This document shows positions 1 through 9,280 of a stretch of 64,000 nt of DNA, in pieces. The translations under genes were made by a program, and so were the position numbers. Under the pieces are notes generated by a model that ran no database searches, was not told the DNA's origin, and saw nothing but the letters and a program-made list of their open reading frames with translations. How positions within the stretch are numbered: the stretch's first letter is position 1; each line of letters opens with the position of its first letter. The stretch is from Caproiciproducens galactitolivorans (lineage in GTDB: Bacteria > Bacillota > Clostridia > Oscillospirales > Acutalibacteraceae), in the NCBI RefSeq assembly GCF_004768785.1, contig NZ_SRMQ01000002.1:248001-312000 (forward strand), read 5' to 3'.

Positions 1-1
1 A

Positions 2-322
2 AGTATGAAACAGGAGTCCGACCTGAATCCGGATGTCATAAAAAGCAAGCTGTATGAAAAGTACGGGGACCAGCTCGATTTCAGTCAGTTTCAAGTCCGT
101 TCTTCCGGCGGGGATGTTCAGCGAAAATATTATACATACCATGCGAACAGCTGGTATGGGTTTGTTGACAGAACGAGCTATTACGATTATTTTGACGCAA
201 CCATATCCGTAAATTATCGCATGAAGATGGCAACGCCCGTTATGGCAATGATTGCGGGGGAAGCGGTTACGCTTTCTTCGACGTTTACCGGTCAGGTTTA
301 TATAAACGGGTATAACGGATAA
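2..322 (+). CDS. TadE/TadG-like pilus protein, 5'-truncated by window edge
   Basis: The reading frame is open from the first bases of the window, so this is the C-terminal part of a longer gene; the ATG at 5 is probably internal. The roughly 100 visible residues are polar and rich in Tyr, Asp and Ser. They have no hydrophobic N-terminal segment, which would lie upstream. Its stop codon touches the next gene, a clear TadE-type protein, so co-transcription in the Tad pilus operon is likely. The assignment as an extracytoplasmic minor pseudopilin domain rests mainly on this context. I see no catalytic motif. Confidence 0.5.
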   Translation, partial: SMKQESDLNPDVIKSKLYEKYGDQLDFSQFQVRSSGGDVQRKYYTYHANSWYGFVDRTSYYDYFDATISVNYRMKMATPVMAMIAGEAVTLSSTFTGQVYINGYNG

Positions 323-337
323 ATGGGAAGTGAACAC

Positions 338-856
338 ATGGGCGGTTTTCTTGGAAGAAAAGATGAAAAAGGGCAGAGCTTGGTGGAATTTGCACTTGTT
401 CTACCATTTTTTCTGCTTATATGTTTTGGAATTATCGATTTTTCATGGATTATGCACCAATCTATCACGTTTAATCATGCGGCTCGGCAGGCGGAATGGG
501 GCGTTACTATCACCGACCGCTCCGAAGATTACCCTGTGTCTGTGTACGGGAGGGAGGCAGCATCGCTGATTGTCGGGAAAATGTTGGAGGATTCCACTTT
601 AAAGAAAAGCAACCTGACAATTTCCAATCCTTCTGTTGATATACGAACCCAGTACCAGCAGTATTATCTTCCGGCTGCGAATGGAGGGACAAGGCGAAGC
701 CTACGAAAATGGCGGCTCATTACAGTAAAGGCTGATGTGAATTATGAAGTTCCGTTACTTACCCCGGTCGCCAAAACATTGTTTAACGGAAATCTGACTT
801 TGCATAAAAGCATCAACAAAGAAAGAGTATTAACGTTCAAAGACCGCAATACATAA
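338..856 (+). CDS. TadE-family minor pseudopilin of the Tad pilus
   Basis: TadE-type proteins are membrane-anchored minor pseudopilins needed for Tad/Flp pilus assembly. A short basic N-terminus is followed by the hallmark GQSLVEFALVLPFFLLICFG, which combines the conserved Glu after Val with one transmembrane helix; a polar extracytoplasmic domain of about 130 residues follows. An ATG at 323 also begins this frame. The ATG at 338 is preferred because GGGAAG lies 7 bases upstream of it, and the protein then starts MGGFLGRK. It follows the partial Tad-like gene almost without a gap and precedes another Tad-like gene and cpaB. Confidence 0.85.
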   Translation: MGGFLGRKDEKGQSLVEFALVLPFFLLICFGIIDFSWIMHQSITFNHAARQAEWGVTITDRSEDYPVSVYGREAASLIVGKMLEDSTLKKSNLTISNPSVDIRTQYQQYYLPAANGGTRRSLRKWRLITVKADVNYEVPLLTPVAKTLFNGNLTLHKSINKERVLTFKDRNT

Positions 857-899
857 AAGTGATTCCGTCAATTCTTGAAATTGTTTTGAGGTTTGATTC

Positions 900-1355
900 A
901 TGTTGGAAAAGAAGACAAATGAAAAGGGAAGCATCAGCGTTCTTTTTGCATTTTTATTTGTGGCTCTCATGCTTTTTACAAGTTTTGCTACCGACGCCGG
1001 AATGCTGTACTATCAACAGCTGCGCTTGAAGGAAGTCGGAAATGTGATTCGCGAAGCAAGGCTTAACAATGAAACGGTTCTCCAAAATTCGACGCATCCA
1101 GCCGAAACTTTGGAGAGGCTTGCAAAGGATTATGCGGTGAAAAACGGGCTGCGCGCGGATCAGGTCACGGTTGACTTTGCCGATTTGGAAAATGAATCGA
1201 CATATACACACCGATATTATGAGATGAACATCTATCTGACGGATACGTATCAATATAAGGCATTAAGTATTCTTGGTTTTCGTGAACAGAAGATCCGGGT
1301 TACAATCCATGGTTACGGAGATGTCGAAAACTCGGCAGGAGTATGGAAACCATAG
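900..1355 (+). CDS. TadG/TadE-like pilus-associated protein
   Basis: This 151-residue protein starts with EKGSISVLFAFLFVALMLF, a single transmembrane segment. It resembles the N-terminal helix of Tad-like (TadE/TadG) proteins, in which a Gly-Ser motif precedes the helix. The remaining 120 residues form a soluble, presumably extracytoplasmic domain. It lies 43 bases after the TadE gene and 61 bases before cpaB, in the same operon. It is much shorter than proteobacterial TadG and has no visible von Willebrand domain, so a minor pseudopilin role is more likely than a TadG anchor role. Confidence 0.7.
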   Translation: MLEKKTNEKGSISVLFAFLFVALMLFTSFATDAGMLYYQQLRLKEVGNVIREARLNNETVLQNSTHPAETLERLAKDYAVKNGLRADQVTVDFADLENESTYTHRYYEMNIYLTDTYQYKALSILGFREQKIRVTIHGYGDVENSAGVWKP

Positions 1356-1416
1356 AAGTCAAAACAAGATGGGAAATGCATAATCAAGAACAGGAAAACC
1401 GGCAGGAGGAAGGTAT

Positions 1417-2118
1417 ATGAAAAAAGTCCGTATCATTGCGGGTATAGCAGCTTTGCTGACTTGTTTTTTGGTTTATTCCTTTTTCAGCGGGAACAATGAG
1501 GCGGCAAAGCAGGAAGCTATGATGACGGTGCTGGTGGCGGCGAAAAATATTCCCGCCCAGACGCAGATTACAGACGACATGGTTGCCGAAAAGCAGATTC
1601 CGAGCAGTCTCGTGCTGCCGGATACTGTTCTGACAAAAAGCGATGTGGTGGGGAAGTACTCCAATGCCAGTATAGTTGCACAGGAGCCGCTATTGAAAGG
1701 AAGATTTACAAAACCTTCGGAAAGCGGACTTGCCTATACTCTCAAGAATGGAATGCGGGCAATTACGCTTACGGTGGATTCCGAAACGGGAATTGCCGAT
1801 ATGGTAAAAGTAGGGAACCGGGTCGATATTATCGTAGTGTCTTCCGATGAGAAGAATAAAAAGAACAGCAAGGCGGTTACTTTTTTGCAGAATATAGAAG
1901 TGATTGCGCTCGGCGGTGGAACGGATTCGAAAGGTTCATCCGGCTACGAGGATGTGACGCTGTCCGTTACACCCCTGGATGCGGAGAAGCTGTCGCTGGC
2001 GGTGTCAACGTATGGCCGAGTGAAAGGCAACAACAGCCTCAGGCTTGTTTTGCGCCCTCAGGAGGACAAGAATACGGCGGCTGTTAAGAGTGTAACCATT
2101 CAGGATATTATGGGATAA
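1417..2118 (+). CDS. cpaB: CpaB/RcpC Tad pilus assembly protein
   Basis: CpaB proteins are membrane-anchored SAF-domain proteins that act outside the cytoplasmic membrane in Tad pilus assembly. Here one N-terminal transmembrane helix (about residues 7-23) is followed by a SAF-like region (VLVAAKNIPAQTQITDDM, residues 40-57). A CpaB-type domain follows, ending in a region rich in Val, Thr and Leu. The length of 233 residues is normal for Firmicutes CpaB. The ATG follows an AGGAGGAAGG Shine-Dalgarno sequence, and the spacing to the TadZ gene is 13 bases. Confidence 0.88.
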   Translation: MKKVRIIAGIAALLTCFLVYSFFSGNNEAAKQEAMMTVLVAAKNIPAQTQITDDMVAEKQIPSSLVLPDTVLTKSDVVGKYSNASIVAQEPLLKGRFTKPSESGLAYTLKNGMRAITLTVDSETGIADMVKVGNRVDIIVVSSDEKNKKNSKAVTFLQNIEVIALGGGTDSKGSSGYEDVTLSVTPLDAEKLSLAVSTYGRVKGNNSLRLVLRPQEDKNTAAVKSVTIQDIMG

Positions 2119-2131
2119 AGGAAGAAGAGCC

Positions 2132-3322
2132 ATGAAGATCAAGGTATTGCTGGTTGGCCGGGTGGAAAATTTGGCGAATATGCAGCGGATGATTCAACAT
2201 GATAGTGATATTTCCATAGTCGGAACCGTGCAGGCAGAAGCGCGCGTATTGGATGAGATCAGTTCTTCCAACCCGGACGTTGTCGTTTTGCACGTGGATC
2301 AGGGAAATGTGGTTTTCCGAATCTGCGAACAGATTTATTTGCTGCGCCCCCGCTGTATTCCCGTTCTGCTGGCGGAAAATCCCGATATGAAAGTCCTGCA
2401 GCGGGCAATGCACGTGGGAGTTCATTATGTGTTTCCTGCTTCTATGGAAGGGTCCGAATTGGCAAACCATTTAAAGAACATTTTCGCCAATGAAACCGCA
2501 CGGTTATCGGTTTTGCAAAAAGGGGCGGAAGCCAATGTCCGATCACGGATCATCATGGTTTTCGGGGCGAAAGGCGGTATTGGGAAAACAACTTTGGCGG
2601 TCAACCTTGCCGTTAGTCTCGCCAGCCGGGGAATGCGCGTTGCATTGCTGGATCTGGATATGCAGTTCGGGGATATTGGGATTTTCCTGAACTTGCATTC
2701 CTATGAGACATTATCCGATCTTCTGGAAGAACAGAATAACCCCACGGCCGACACAATCCGCAGGCACCTTGCCATCCATTCGTCCGGCGTAAATGTTTTG
2801 TGCGCCCCCAAAAGTCCGGAATACGCAGAGAATATATCTGCATGGCAGATTGAGAAAATCATCACGGCGCTTCGCGCTTATTTCGACTACATTGTAATCG
2901 ATACAGCAACCCTGTTCAGCGACATCAACCTGTCCTGTATTGATTCCTCGACATTGATTATGTTTGTTACGGGGTTGGATATCGCTGTTCTGCGGAATTC
3001 TCAAAAAGGGATTGATCTTATCGGTTCCCTCAAGCAGAAAGAGAAAATCAGGCTGATTCTTAACCGTGATTCACAGACGGATATCACAAAGACAGATGTT
3101 GAGAGGATTTTAGGCTGTCCAATCTGGCACAGCGTGGAAAATGACGAGAAAGCTGCTGTGTCTGCTATAAATGAAGGAATACCTCTTATTACCGGATTTC
3201 CCAAAAATAAAATCAGCCGCGATATTGAAGAAATTGCAGCGCACATTGACGAAGAATTAAGTGCGGACGGCAGCAAAACCGTAAAGCAGAAGAAAAAGCA
3301 AAGGCGTGTGTTTTGGAGGTAA
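2132..3322 (+). CDS. tadZ: TadZ/CpaE-like pilus-localising ATPase with receiver-like N-terminus
   Basis: TadZ/CpaE proteins are MinD/ParA-type ATPases that place the Tad secretion machine at a cell site. Residues 1-120 look like a response-regulator receiver fold (MKIKVLLVGRVENL at the start, an alternating alpha/beta pattern), but the phosphorylation pocket is not obvious. Residues 141-154 carry the deviant Walker A motif FGAKGGIGKTT, followed by LLDLDMQFGD, the Walker A-prime/switch region. The C-terminus is very Lys/Arg-rich. It sits between cpaB and tadA; the GGAGG before tadA lies inside its last codons. Confidence 0.88.
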   Translation: MKIKVLLVGRVENLANMQRMIQHDSDISIVGTVQAEARVLDEISSSNPDVVVLHVDQGNVVFRICEQIYLLRPRCIPVLLAENPDMKVLQRAMHVGVHYVFPASMEGSELANHLKNIFANETARLSVLQKGAEANVRSRIIMVFGAKGGIGKTTLAVNLAVSLASRGMRVALLDLDMQFGDIGIFLNLHSYETLSDLLEEQNNPTADTIRRHLAIHSSGVNVLCAPKSPEYAENISAWQIEKIITALRAYFDYIVIDTATLFSDINLSCIDSSTLIMFVTGLDIAVLRNSQKGIDLIGSLKQKEKIRLILNRDSQTDITKTDVERILGCPIWHSVENDEKAAVSAINEGIPLITGFPKNKISRDIEEIAAHIDEELSADGSKTVKQKKKQRRVFWR

Positions 3323-3328
3323 GAATGC

Positions 3329-4678
3329 ATGGGTTTATTGGAAAGGTTGGAGAAAAAGCAACAGATTGAGCCGGATAATGCTTATCGGGGAAATCAAAGT
3401 AAAGTTGATTTTGACAAGTATGCGGAGCTGAGGGAAAAAGTTCATCAGGAGGTCATTGAGCTGGTTAATTCCGGCGAATTCGGAAATGACGGGGATGAAA
3501 CGATTTCTTCGGCTGATCTTTTAGAATCCATACAAAATATTGTTTCAAGGCAAAATGTACCGTTGACGAGGTCGGAACAGAATCAGGTCGTTCAGGAGAT
3601 TTTCGACGACGTAGCGGGGCTGGGACCGCTTGAGTCCCTTTTACGGGATGATACCGTGTCGGAAATCATGGTTAACGGGGCCCGCAATGTGTATGTTGAG
3701 CGGGGCGGCAGAATCGAGCCGCTTGGAAGCGTTTTCCGCGATAACGCCCAGGTCATAAACGTGATCAATCGAATTGTTTCATCCGTTGGCAGACGATGCG
3801 ATGAATCCAGCCCGATGGTTGACGCCAGGCTTCGCGACGGTTCGCGTGTCAACGCGATTATTCCTCCGCTTGCCTTGAGCGGCCCGACCATCACAATTCG
3901 AAAATTCCCAAAAAGATCGCTCAAGATCAGCGACCTTATCAATGTAAATTCCCTTTCTTACCCGATGGCCTCTTTTTTGGAGGCATGTGTAAAAGGTCGG
4001 GCAAATATCATTGTCTCCGGCGGAACAGGCAGCGGAAAAACGACCCTGCTGAATGTCCTGTCTGATTTTATCCCGGAAAATGAGCGCATTATTACCATTG
4101 AAGATTCCGCCGAACTTCAGCTGATGCAGCGCCATGTTGTTACGCTGGAAAGCAGGCCCGCGAACGTTGAAGGGAAAGGACGCATTACCATTCGCGACCT
4201 TGTACGAAATTCCCTGCGTATGCGGCCGGATCGGATTATCGTGGGTGAGGTCCGCTCCGGAGAAACGCTGGATATGCTTCAGGCGATGAATACGGGGCAT
4301 GATGGGTCGCTTACTACTGCACACGCGAATTCTCCCCGGGATTTGATTGGAAGGCTTGAAACAATGGTGCTGATGTCGGGAATGGAATTACCTGTCCGTG
4401 CGATCCGGGAACAGATTTCATCTGCGCTTGATCTTATTGTCCATCAGGCAAGATTCCGGGATGGCAGTAGGAAAATCGTCAATATTTCTGAAATTGTGGG
4501 CATGGAAGGCGATGTGATTACCCTTCAGGATGTATTTACTTTCCGCGAAGAGGGCTACGACGGAAACGGAAAGATTAAAGGCAGGTTTTCCCCCACAGGC
4601 ATACGGCCCCATCTTGCCGCACGGCTTTTGGAGCAGGGAATTCCCGTCCGGGATGAATGGTTCCGTGAAGTGTCGTAA
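3329..4678 (+). CDS. tadA: TadA/CpaF secretion ATPase
   Basis: This is the VirB11/PilT-superfamily hexameric ATPase that powers Tad pilus assembly from the cytoplasmic face. The Walker A motif GGTGSGKTTL is at residues 231-240, followed by an Asp/His box region (IIVGEVRSGETLDMLQAM) and the TTAHANSP His motif typical of CpaF. Residues 80-200 contain the CpaF N-terminal domain (SEIMVNG, VDARLRDGSRVNA). The length of 449 residues is normal. The ATG at 3329 is set by GGAGG ten bases upstream, 6 bases after the tadZ stop. Confidence 0.95.
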   Translation: MGLLERLEKKQQIEPDNAYRGNQSKVDFDKYAELREKVHQEVIELVNSGEFGNDGDETISSADLLESIQNIVSRQNVPLTRSEQNQVVQEIFDDVAGLGPLESLLRDDTVSEIMVNGARNVYVERGGRIEPLGSVFRDNAQVINVINRIVSSVGRRCDESSPMVDARLRDGSRVNAIIPPLALSGPTITIRKFPKRSLKISDLINVNSLSYPMASFLEACVKGRANIIVSGGTGSGKTTLLNVLSDFIPENERIITIEDSAELQLMQRHVVTLESRPANVEGKGRITIRDLVRNSLRMRPDRIIVGEVRSGETLDMLQAMNTGHDGSLTTAHANSPRDLIGRLETMVLMSGMELPVRAIREQISSALDLIVHQARFRDGSRKIVNISEIVGMEGDVITLQDVFTFREEGYDGNGKIKGRFSPTGIRPHLAARLLEQGIPVRDEWFREVS

Positions 4679-4702
4679 TTTTGACAGAAATGGGGGAATT
4701 CC

Positions 4703-5632
4703 ATGAAATATATTCTTTCCATAAGTTCTGCGGTTGCGGTGTATTGTTTCGTCAGCCTGCTCCTTATGCACGCTTCAAAGAAGAATTTTCGCGTAAAACG
4801 CCGTATTGCTTTCTTTGCCGCAAAAGAAGGTGCTGCAGGGGATTCTTCCCGAAAAAGCATTCATAGGAAAATAAATCTCAGGTTTTTAAATATCCCGCAA
4901 AAAATCGCCTCCGGATTGGCGTCGGCCGGCATTCCCCTCACGCCAGATGAATTTATCCTGTTATGGGCCTGTGTTTCTATCGTTCCACCGGTTATCGCTT
5001 CTTTCTTCTTGGGATTATGGGTATCGCTGCTTCTTGTCGTCCTTGGGGTGGCAGCACCTCCGCTTTATGTGAGCAGAATGCAGAAAAGACGGTTGTCTTT
5101 ATTCAACCGCCAACTGGAAGATGCGCTTCTGGTTATCTCGAACAGTCTCCGTGCCGGTTTTACTTTTGAGCAGTCACTGGAAAGTGTTGCAAACGATATG
5201 CCGCCGCCGATCGGGGAAGAATTTTTAAAAGCAATCCGGGAAGTGCGCCTGGGAGTTCCCGTCGATATGGCGCTCAATTCTTTGGCGGAAAGAATGCAGA
5301 GCCGGGATTTGCGGCTTATGAATTCGGCGGTCCTGATTCAGCGTCAGGTTGGAGGAAATCTCTCGGAAATCTTAAGTAAAATTTCCGAGACAATCCATGA
5401 TCGTATTCAGATTCAAAAAGAAATTAAAGCGCTGACCGCGCAGGGGCGAATGTCGGGAGCAATTATCAGTATCCTGCCCGTGTTCCTTTTCCTGGTGATG
5501 AATATTATTTCACCTGGCTATTCAGCGCAACTTTATCAGAACCCGATGGGAATCATGATGCTTGTAGTGGGAGTATTTATGGAAATCATAGGTTTTCTCG
5601 TTATTCGCAAGATCGTAAATATCCGTTTTTGA
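4703..5632 (+). CDS. tadB: TadB, T2SS-F-type inner membrane platform protein
   Basis: TadB and TadC are paired GspF-family membrane proteins that form the platform of the Tad machine. This 309-residue protein has an N-terminal membrane helix, two adjacent helices around residues 85-115, a cytoplasmic four-helix GspF domain (FNRQLEDALLVISNSLRAGF), and two C-terminal helices. GspF hallmarks include SLRAGFTFEQSLE and RQVGGNLSEIL. A purine-rich GGGGG lies before the ATG. It is 24 bases downstream of tadA and 10 bases upstream of tadC. Confidence 0.92.
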   Translation: MKYILSISSAVAVYCFVSLLLMHASKKNFRVKRRIAFFAAKEGAAGDSSRKSIHRKINLRFLNIPQKIASGLASAGIPLTPDEFILLWACVSIVPPVIASFFLGLWVSLLLVVLGVAAPPLYVSRMQKRRLSLFNRQLEDALLVISNSLRAGFTFEQSLESVANDMPPPIGEEFLKAIREVRLGVPVDMALNSLAERMQSRDLRLMNSAVLIQRQVGGNLSEILSKISETIHDRIQIQKEIKALTAQGRMSGAIISILPVFLFLVMNIISPGYSAQLYQNPMGIMMLVVGVFMEIIGFLVIRKIVNIRF

Positions 5633-5642
5633 GGTAGAGAAT

Positions 5643-6557
5643 ATGCAGGCAATATGCAGCGGAGTTTTGGCCTATCTTCTGGTTCTGCTGTTTTTTGGCA
5701 GAAAAGAAATGAAAGCGGAACGTCTTCAGAAAAGAATGGCCGCAATTAATTCAGGCGGATCGGACTCCCTAAATGAAGAAAGTACAGATGTTTCTTTTTT
5801 TGACCGCATTTTAAAACCGTTTGTAAATCGCATTATTGTTGGAATTTCCAAACTGATTCCGAAAACGCCCAAAAACCTTCAAAAAATAAATGCCCGGCTC
5901 AGGCTCGCCGGTATCCATATGAAGGACAGCGAGTATCAGGCTATGGTCATCCTTGTCACCCTTTCCTGTGGGGCGTTGGGCGGTTTCTACGGGCTTTGGA
6001 TGGGTCAGCCGCCGAAGCAGATCATTCTATTTGTTCTATATGGAATTTTAGCAGGTTATATTCTGAATCGATTTAAGCTCGAAAGCGCCATTACGCGCCG
6101 GAAAGAAGCCATGGCAAGCCAGCTTCCCGAGCTTTTAGACCTTTTAAGCGTCAGTATGGAGGCCGGCTTGGGGTTTGATCAGGCGGTTCAGTACGTCACA
6201 AAGAACAACGAAGGGCCGCTTGCAGAGGAGTTGGCGGTTGCCCTGCGCGAAATGACGCTTGGAAAATCTCGCAAAGACGCCCTGCGGTCCTTAGCCCAAC
6301 GGTGCGAGGTTGAAGAAGTTAAAACTTTTGTCGGGGTAGTGGTTCAGGCGGACGAATACGGCTTTTCCCTAAAAGACATCTTGCGCGCGCAGGCGGATAC
6401 AGTCCGCATGGCGCATAAGCAGGAGGTTAAGGAAAAAAGCATGAAAATTCCAATCAAGATTTTATTCCCGTTGGTTCTTTTCATTTTCCCGGCTTTGTTT
6501 ATTGTCCTTCTCGGACCATCTGTTCTATCAATTATGAAAATGTTTACGGAGATTTGA
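5643..6557 (+). CDS. tadC: TadC, T2SS-F-type inner membrane platform protein
   Basis: This is the second GspF-family membrane platform protein and the partner of TadB. It has an N-terminal helix, central paired helices (about residues 100-150), the cytoplasmic motif QLPELLDLLSVSMEAGLGFD typical of TadC, and C-terminal helices (FPLVLFIFPALFIVLLGPS). Its 304 residues match the family. GAGGTAGAG lies just upstream of the ATG. It is followed after 3 bases by the DUF192 gene, so the operon continues. Confidence 0.92.
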   Translation: MQAICSGVLAYLLVLLFFGRKEMKAERLQKRMAAINSGGSDSLNEESTDVSFFDRILKPFVNRIIVGISKLIPKTPKNLQKINARLRLAGIHMKDSEYQAMVILVTLSCGALGGFYGLWMGQPPKQIILFVLYGILAGYILNRFKLESAITRRKEAMASQLPELLDLLSVSMEAGLGFDQAVQYVTKNNEGPLAEELAVALREMTLGKSRKDALRSLAQRCEVEEVKTFVGVVVQADEYGFSLKDILRAQADTVRMAHKQEVKEKSMKIPIKILFPLVLFIFPALFIVLLGPSVLSIMKMFTEI

Positions 6558-6560
6558 AAG

Positions 6561-6893
6561 ATGAAAGTAATGCAAAATGGGGCTGTTATTGCAGATCGCG
6601 TTTCTATTGCGGACGGTTTTCTAAAAAGGCTGAAGGGCCTTATGGGGAAGAAAACCTTACGAAAGGGAGAAGGTCTCTTACTGGAAAATTGTTCTTGTAT
6701 CCATACCTGTTTTATGAGATTTGCAATAGATGTTGTTTATTTCAGCAAGGAATACAAAGTATTATATGTCGAAACGCTTCCTCCATGGCGGGTAGGCAGA
6801 ATTGTGAAAGGGACTAAAAACATTCTGGAGCTTCCCGCGCATAGCGCCGCAGGCCTTGCTGTCGGCGAGGCCTGCACCATAGAAGGCGCATAG
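6561..6893 (+). CDS. DUF192 family protein
   Basis: The 110-residue product matches the small beta-barrel DUF192 family: RLKGLMGKKTLRKGEGLLLE, then CIHTCFMRFAIDVVYF, then a C-terminal GTKNILELPAHSAAGLAVGE. DUF192 genes often sit next to tad genes in Firmicutes. The biochemical role is unknown, so I give none. There is no signal peptide, unlike many DUF192 members, so it is probably cytoplasmic. It begins 3 bases after the tadC stop. Confidence 0.85.
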   Translation: MKVMQNGAVIADRVSIADGFLKRLKGLMGKKTLRKGEGLLLENCSCIHTCFMRFAIDVVYFSKEYKVLYVETLPPWRVGRIVKGTKNILELPAHSAAGLAVGEACTIEGA

Positions 6894-6938
6894 ACAAGCG
6901 TTATTACTCCATAAGCGGTGAAAGGATATGGTTCGGTA

Positions 6939-8489
6939 ATGGAAAAAAAGGTTTATCAGATGACAACAGAACCGGAAGATTTCTATGATGATTCAGATCT
7001 CTATGCAATAAGGAATCGTAGCGAACAGGAAGATTTAAAAGACAAACTGAAGCCTTCGCTGTTGGGCGGGTATGCAAAAAAGGACGTGGATCACTTCATT
7101 GAGGAAATGAAAGAACGGGAAAGGCGCATGAAGGCCAATCTGGAGCAGCAGGTCAAAGACCTTTTGATCGAACGGTCAAACCTGAACCATGAGTGCCGCT
7201 TGTTGAAATCGCAGTTGAGCGAAACAGAGAAAATCGGGGCGGATTTTGAAAAAGTTCAGGAGCGCCTGCAGCAGTATATGAAAGAAAAAACGGATTTGCA
7301 GGCGATTCTTGATAAAACGCAGCAGGATTATCAGGTACTGCAAAGATCCATGGAAGAGATCACGGAAAAATACAACCGCAGCTGCGAACAGATGCAAAAT
7401 GTTGAGTCGGACGAAATCCGCACCCTTAAGAAGCGTCTGGAGGAATTAAAAACCTATTGCGCCGGCTTGGAACAACATGTTGCCGGCACAAAGAAAGAGA
7501 AAAAGAGCCTTCAGGATGAAGTGCAGCGGCTAAATGAGGAACTGGCGCAGAGGGGCGGGGATAATTCGGAATTAAGCAGTTTGCAAAGCAGCTTCCAGTC
7601 CCTGCAGTCTAAGTATGCTAGCCTTGAAAAAAGTTTTCAGGAAAAATCCTTGGCGTTGGAAAGCGCACAGAAGGAATTCTCCCGGCTGGAGAATGAGGTT
7701 ACCCAGAAAGAGGAGCAATTGCGCCAGATGGAGGACAGATATGCCAAAGAAGTGGAGCGCACAAAAAGGCACTTCCGGCTTTGGGTTCATAAAATGCAGA
7801 AACAGCGGCAGCAAATCCTTTCTTTGCAGAAAGAGGTTGATAACGGCATAACCGCGAGGGCGACACTTGAACAGTTGCAAAAAGAGTACAGCGATTTGCA
7901 CAATGATTATCTGCGGCTGAAAGATCTTGTCAGCGTCCTAGAAAATCAGAAAGAGGACATGCAGGTTGTGCTGTCGAAATATCAACATCAAGAGCAGGAG
8001 AATATTTCTTTAAAAAGAAGAAATGCCTGCTTGTGTCAAGAGATTCGAAATGTCCATCACTCTGTGCAGTATATTCTCGATCAAATGGATCGGCAGGCAA
8101 AGGCCGCAAAATCACTTTTGGAACGGTCGAAAGGCGAAAAAGAGCAGTTGAATATCTTAATGCGCGAAAAAACCGATCTTCAGGTAAAAAATGTAAAGCT
8201 GTTGGCTCAGCTAAGTGCCGGAAACGACCGAATTCAGAGGCTCGAAGAGGAGAATGCTCAGCTCTCTCAGCAGTTAAAAGCATATCAGGAGGAAATAAAT
8301 GTCCCTGAAAAGCTTAACAAGGATTTCAGCGGTGCTGTTTCCAGCCACAAGTTCGAGGATTCCGGGGATGACCAAGGGGAAACAGTTTCGTCTGGTCAAA
8401 AAAATATTCTTTTTCCATTTGAAGAGGCTCAGCAAAAGGCAAAAAAATTAGCAGAATGGACGTATATGGAAAGCGGGCAAGAAAATTAA
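6939..8489 (+). CDS. Long coiled-coil protein with DivIVA-like N-terminus
   Basis: Residues 30-60 (counted from ATG 6939) contain LLGGYAKKDVDHFIEEMKER, which resembles the DivIVA/GpsB membrane-binding N-terminus (RGYDxxEVDxFL). About 400 residues of almost uninterrupted heptad coiled coil rich in Glu, Lys, Gln and Leu follow, ending in a short polar tail. No transmembrane segment is visible. An in-frame GTG at 6918 is possible, but AAAGGA at 6921-6926 favours ATG 6939. It follows the Tad operon on the same strand; a scaffold linking pilus placement to the cell pole or septum is an inference from the DivIVA likeness only. Confidence 0.7.
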   Translation: MEKKVYQMTTEPEDFYDDSDLYAIRNRSEQEDLKDKLKPSLLGGYAKKDVDHFIEEMKERERRMKANLEQQVKDLLIERSNLNHECRLLKSQLSETEKIGADFEKVQERLQQYMKEKTDLQAILDKTQQDYQVLQRSMEEITEKYNRSCEQMQNVESDEIRTLKKRLEELKTYCAGLEQHVAGTKKEKKSLQDEVQRLNEELAQRGGDNSELSSLQSSFQSLQSKYASLEKSFQEKSLALESAQKEFSRLENEVTQKEEQLRQMEDRYAKEVERTKRHFRLWVHKMQKQRQQILSLQKEVDNGITARATLEQLQKEYSDLHNDYLRLKDLVSVLENQKEDMQVVLSKYQHQEQENISLKRRNACLCQEIRNVHHSVQYILDQMDRQAKAAKSLLERSKGEKEQLNILMREKTDLQVKNVKLLAQLSAGNDRIQRLEEENAQLSQQLKAYQEEINVPEKLNKDFSGAVSSHKFEDSGDDQGETVSSGQKNILFPFEEAQQKAKKLAEWTYMESGQEN

Positions 8490-8548
8490 AAGTCGTTCTT
8501 AAAAGCGGGACCTTTAAATTCGGGCCCTGACGGGATGGTGAAGTCAAA

Positions 8549-9085
8549 ATGACAATGGATGCAGCTCAGTTTTCAAAAATGAAATATTTATTTCAAACGA
8601 TGGATAAGCAGATGTTTCTTCAGCACTATCAACGCGATTTTTTTAATAATCACTGTGAAAAAGATTTATTTGAACTGTTTAGAAATATCCCTTCCCGGAC
8701 CTATCGGGAGAAAATGCGTAAGCAGTGGATTGTGTGCCAGAAAGTAGCCTTGCGTTGTTCCGCAAAATTCTGTGTTTACATTGTAAATCCTGAAGACCAT
8801 TTTACAGGGTATCTTGCGTTGTGTTCCGAAATTGATCCGAAGTGGAATCAGAACATATTGCGGAAAATAAAAATGCCTATGCTGGAGGAATATGCGCAAA
8901 TCTATGAGGACTGCAAGTCGCAGGAATTGGTAGTCACCTATTTGTTTGCCGTGCTTGCCAGTCAGTTTAAGGAAGTTGTATTTTCCACGAATTCCACAAC
9001 CTTTGCAGGCCTTTGCTTTGGCTCGGAGGAATGGATGTTACCCATTTATCCGAAAAGGCAAAGCCGGTATTTGGTGGTTCAGTAA
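8549..9085 (+). CDS. Protein of unknown function downstream of tad locus
   Basis: I do not recognise this 178-residue protein. It is predicted soluble, with an N-terminal half rich in aromatic and basic residues (FLQHYQRDFFNNHCEKDLFE) and four Cys residues. It has no signal peptide, membrane helix or nucleotide-binding motif. Codon use resembles its neighbours. It lies 59 bases after the DivIVA-like gene, on the same strand, and may be the last gene of the extended Tad operon, since a possible terminator follows directly. Confidence 0.6.
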   Translation: MTMDAAQFSKMKYLFQTMDKQMFLQHYQRDFFNNHCEKDLFELFRNIPSRTYREKMRKQWIVCQKVALRCSAKFCVYIVNPEDHFTGYLALCSEIDPKWNQNILRKIKMPMLEEYAQIYEDCKSQELVVTYLFAVLASQFKEVVFSTNSTTFAGLCFGSEEWMLPIYPKRQSRYLVVQ

Positions 9086-9087
9086 TA

Positions 9088-9124
9088 AACTGCTGCTTTG
9101 TGTGCAGCAGCGGGATGTTTTTTG
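9088..9124 (+). terminator. Possible terminator of the tad-linked operon
   Basis: A 7-bp stem (CTGCTGC / GCAGCAG) with a 7-base loop starts 5 bases after the stop codon. A run of six T follows, but only 7 bases after the stem, so termination would be weak. Confidence 0.35.
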
Positions 9125-9280
9125 TTCAAATGGAATCACAGTGCGAATAAATACATGCTGGAAGAAACGAAAAGGCAATGCAGAAAAAAAAGCAGCCCCA
9201 AGACAGACGAATTCCCTTGGCACAATGGATTACGGCCTCCTTCGGACCGTAGGGAACACGCCTTTGGCGCTGCGGAAATA

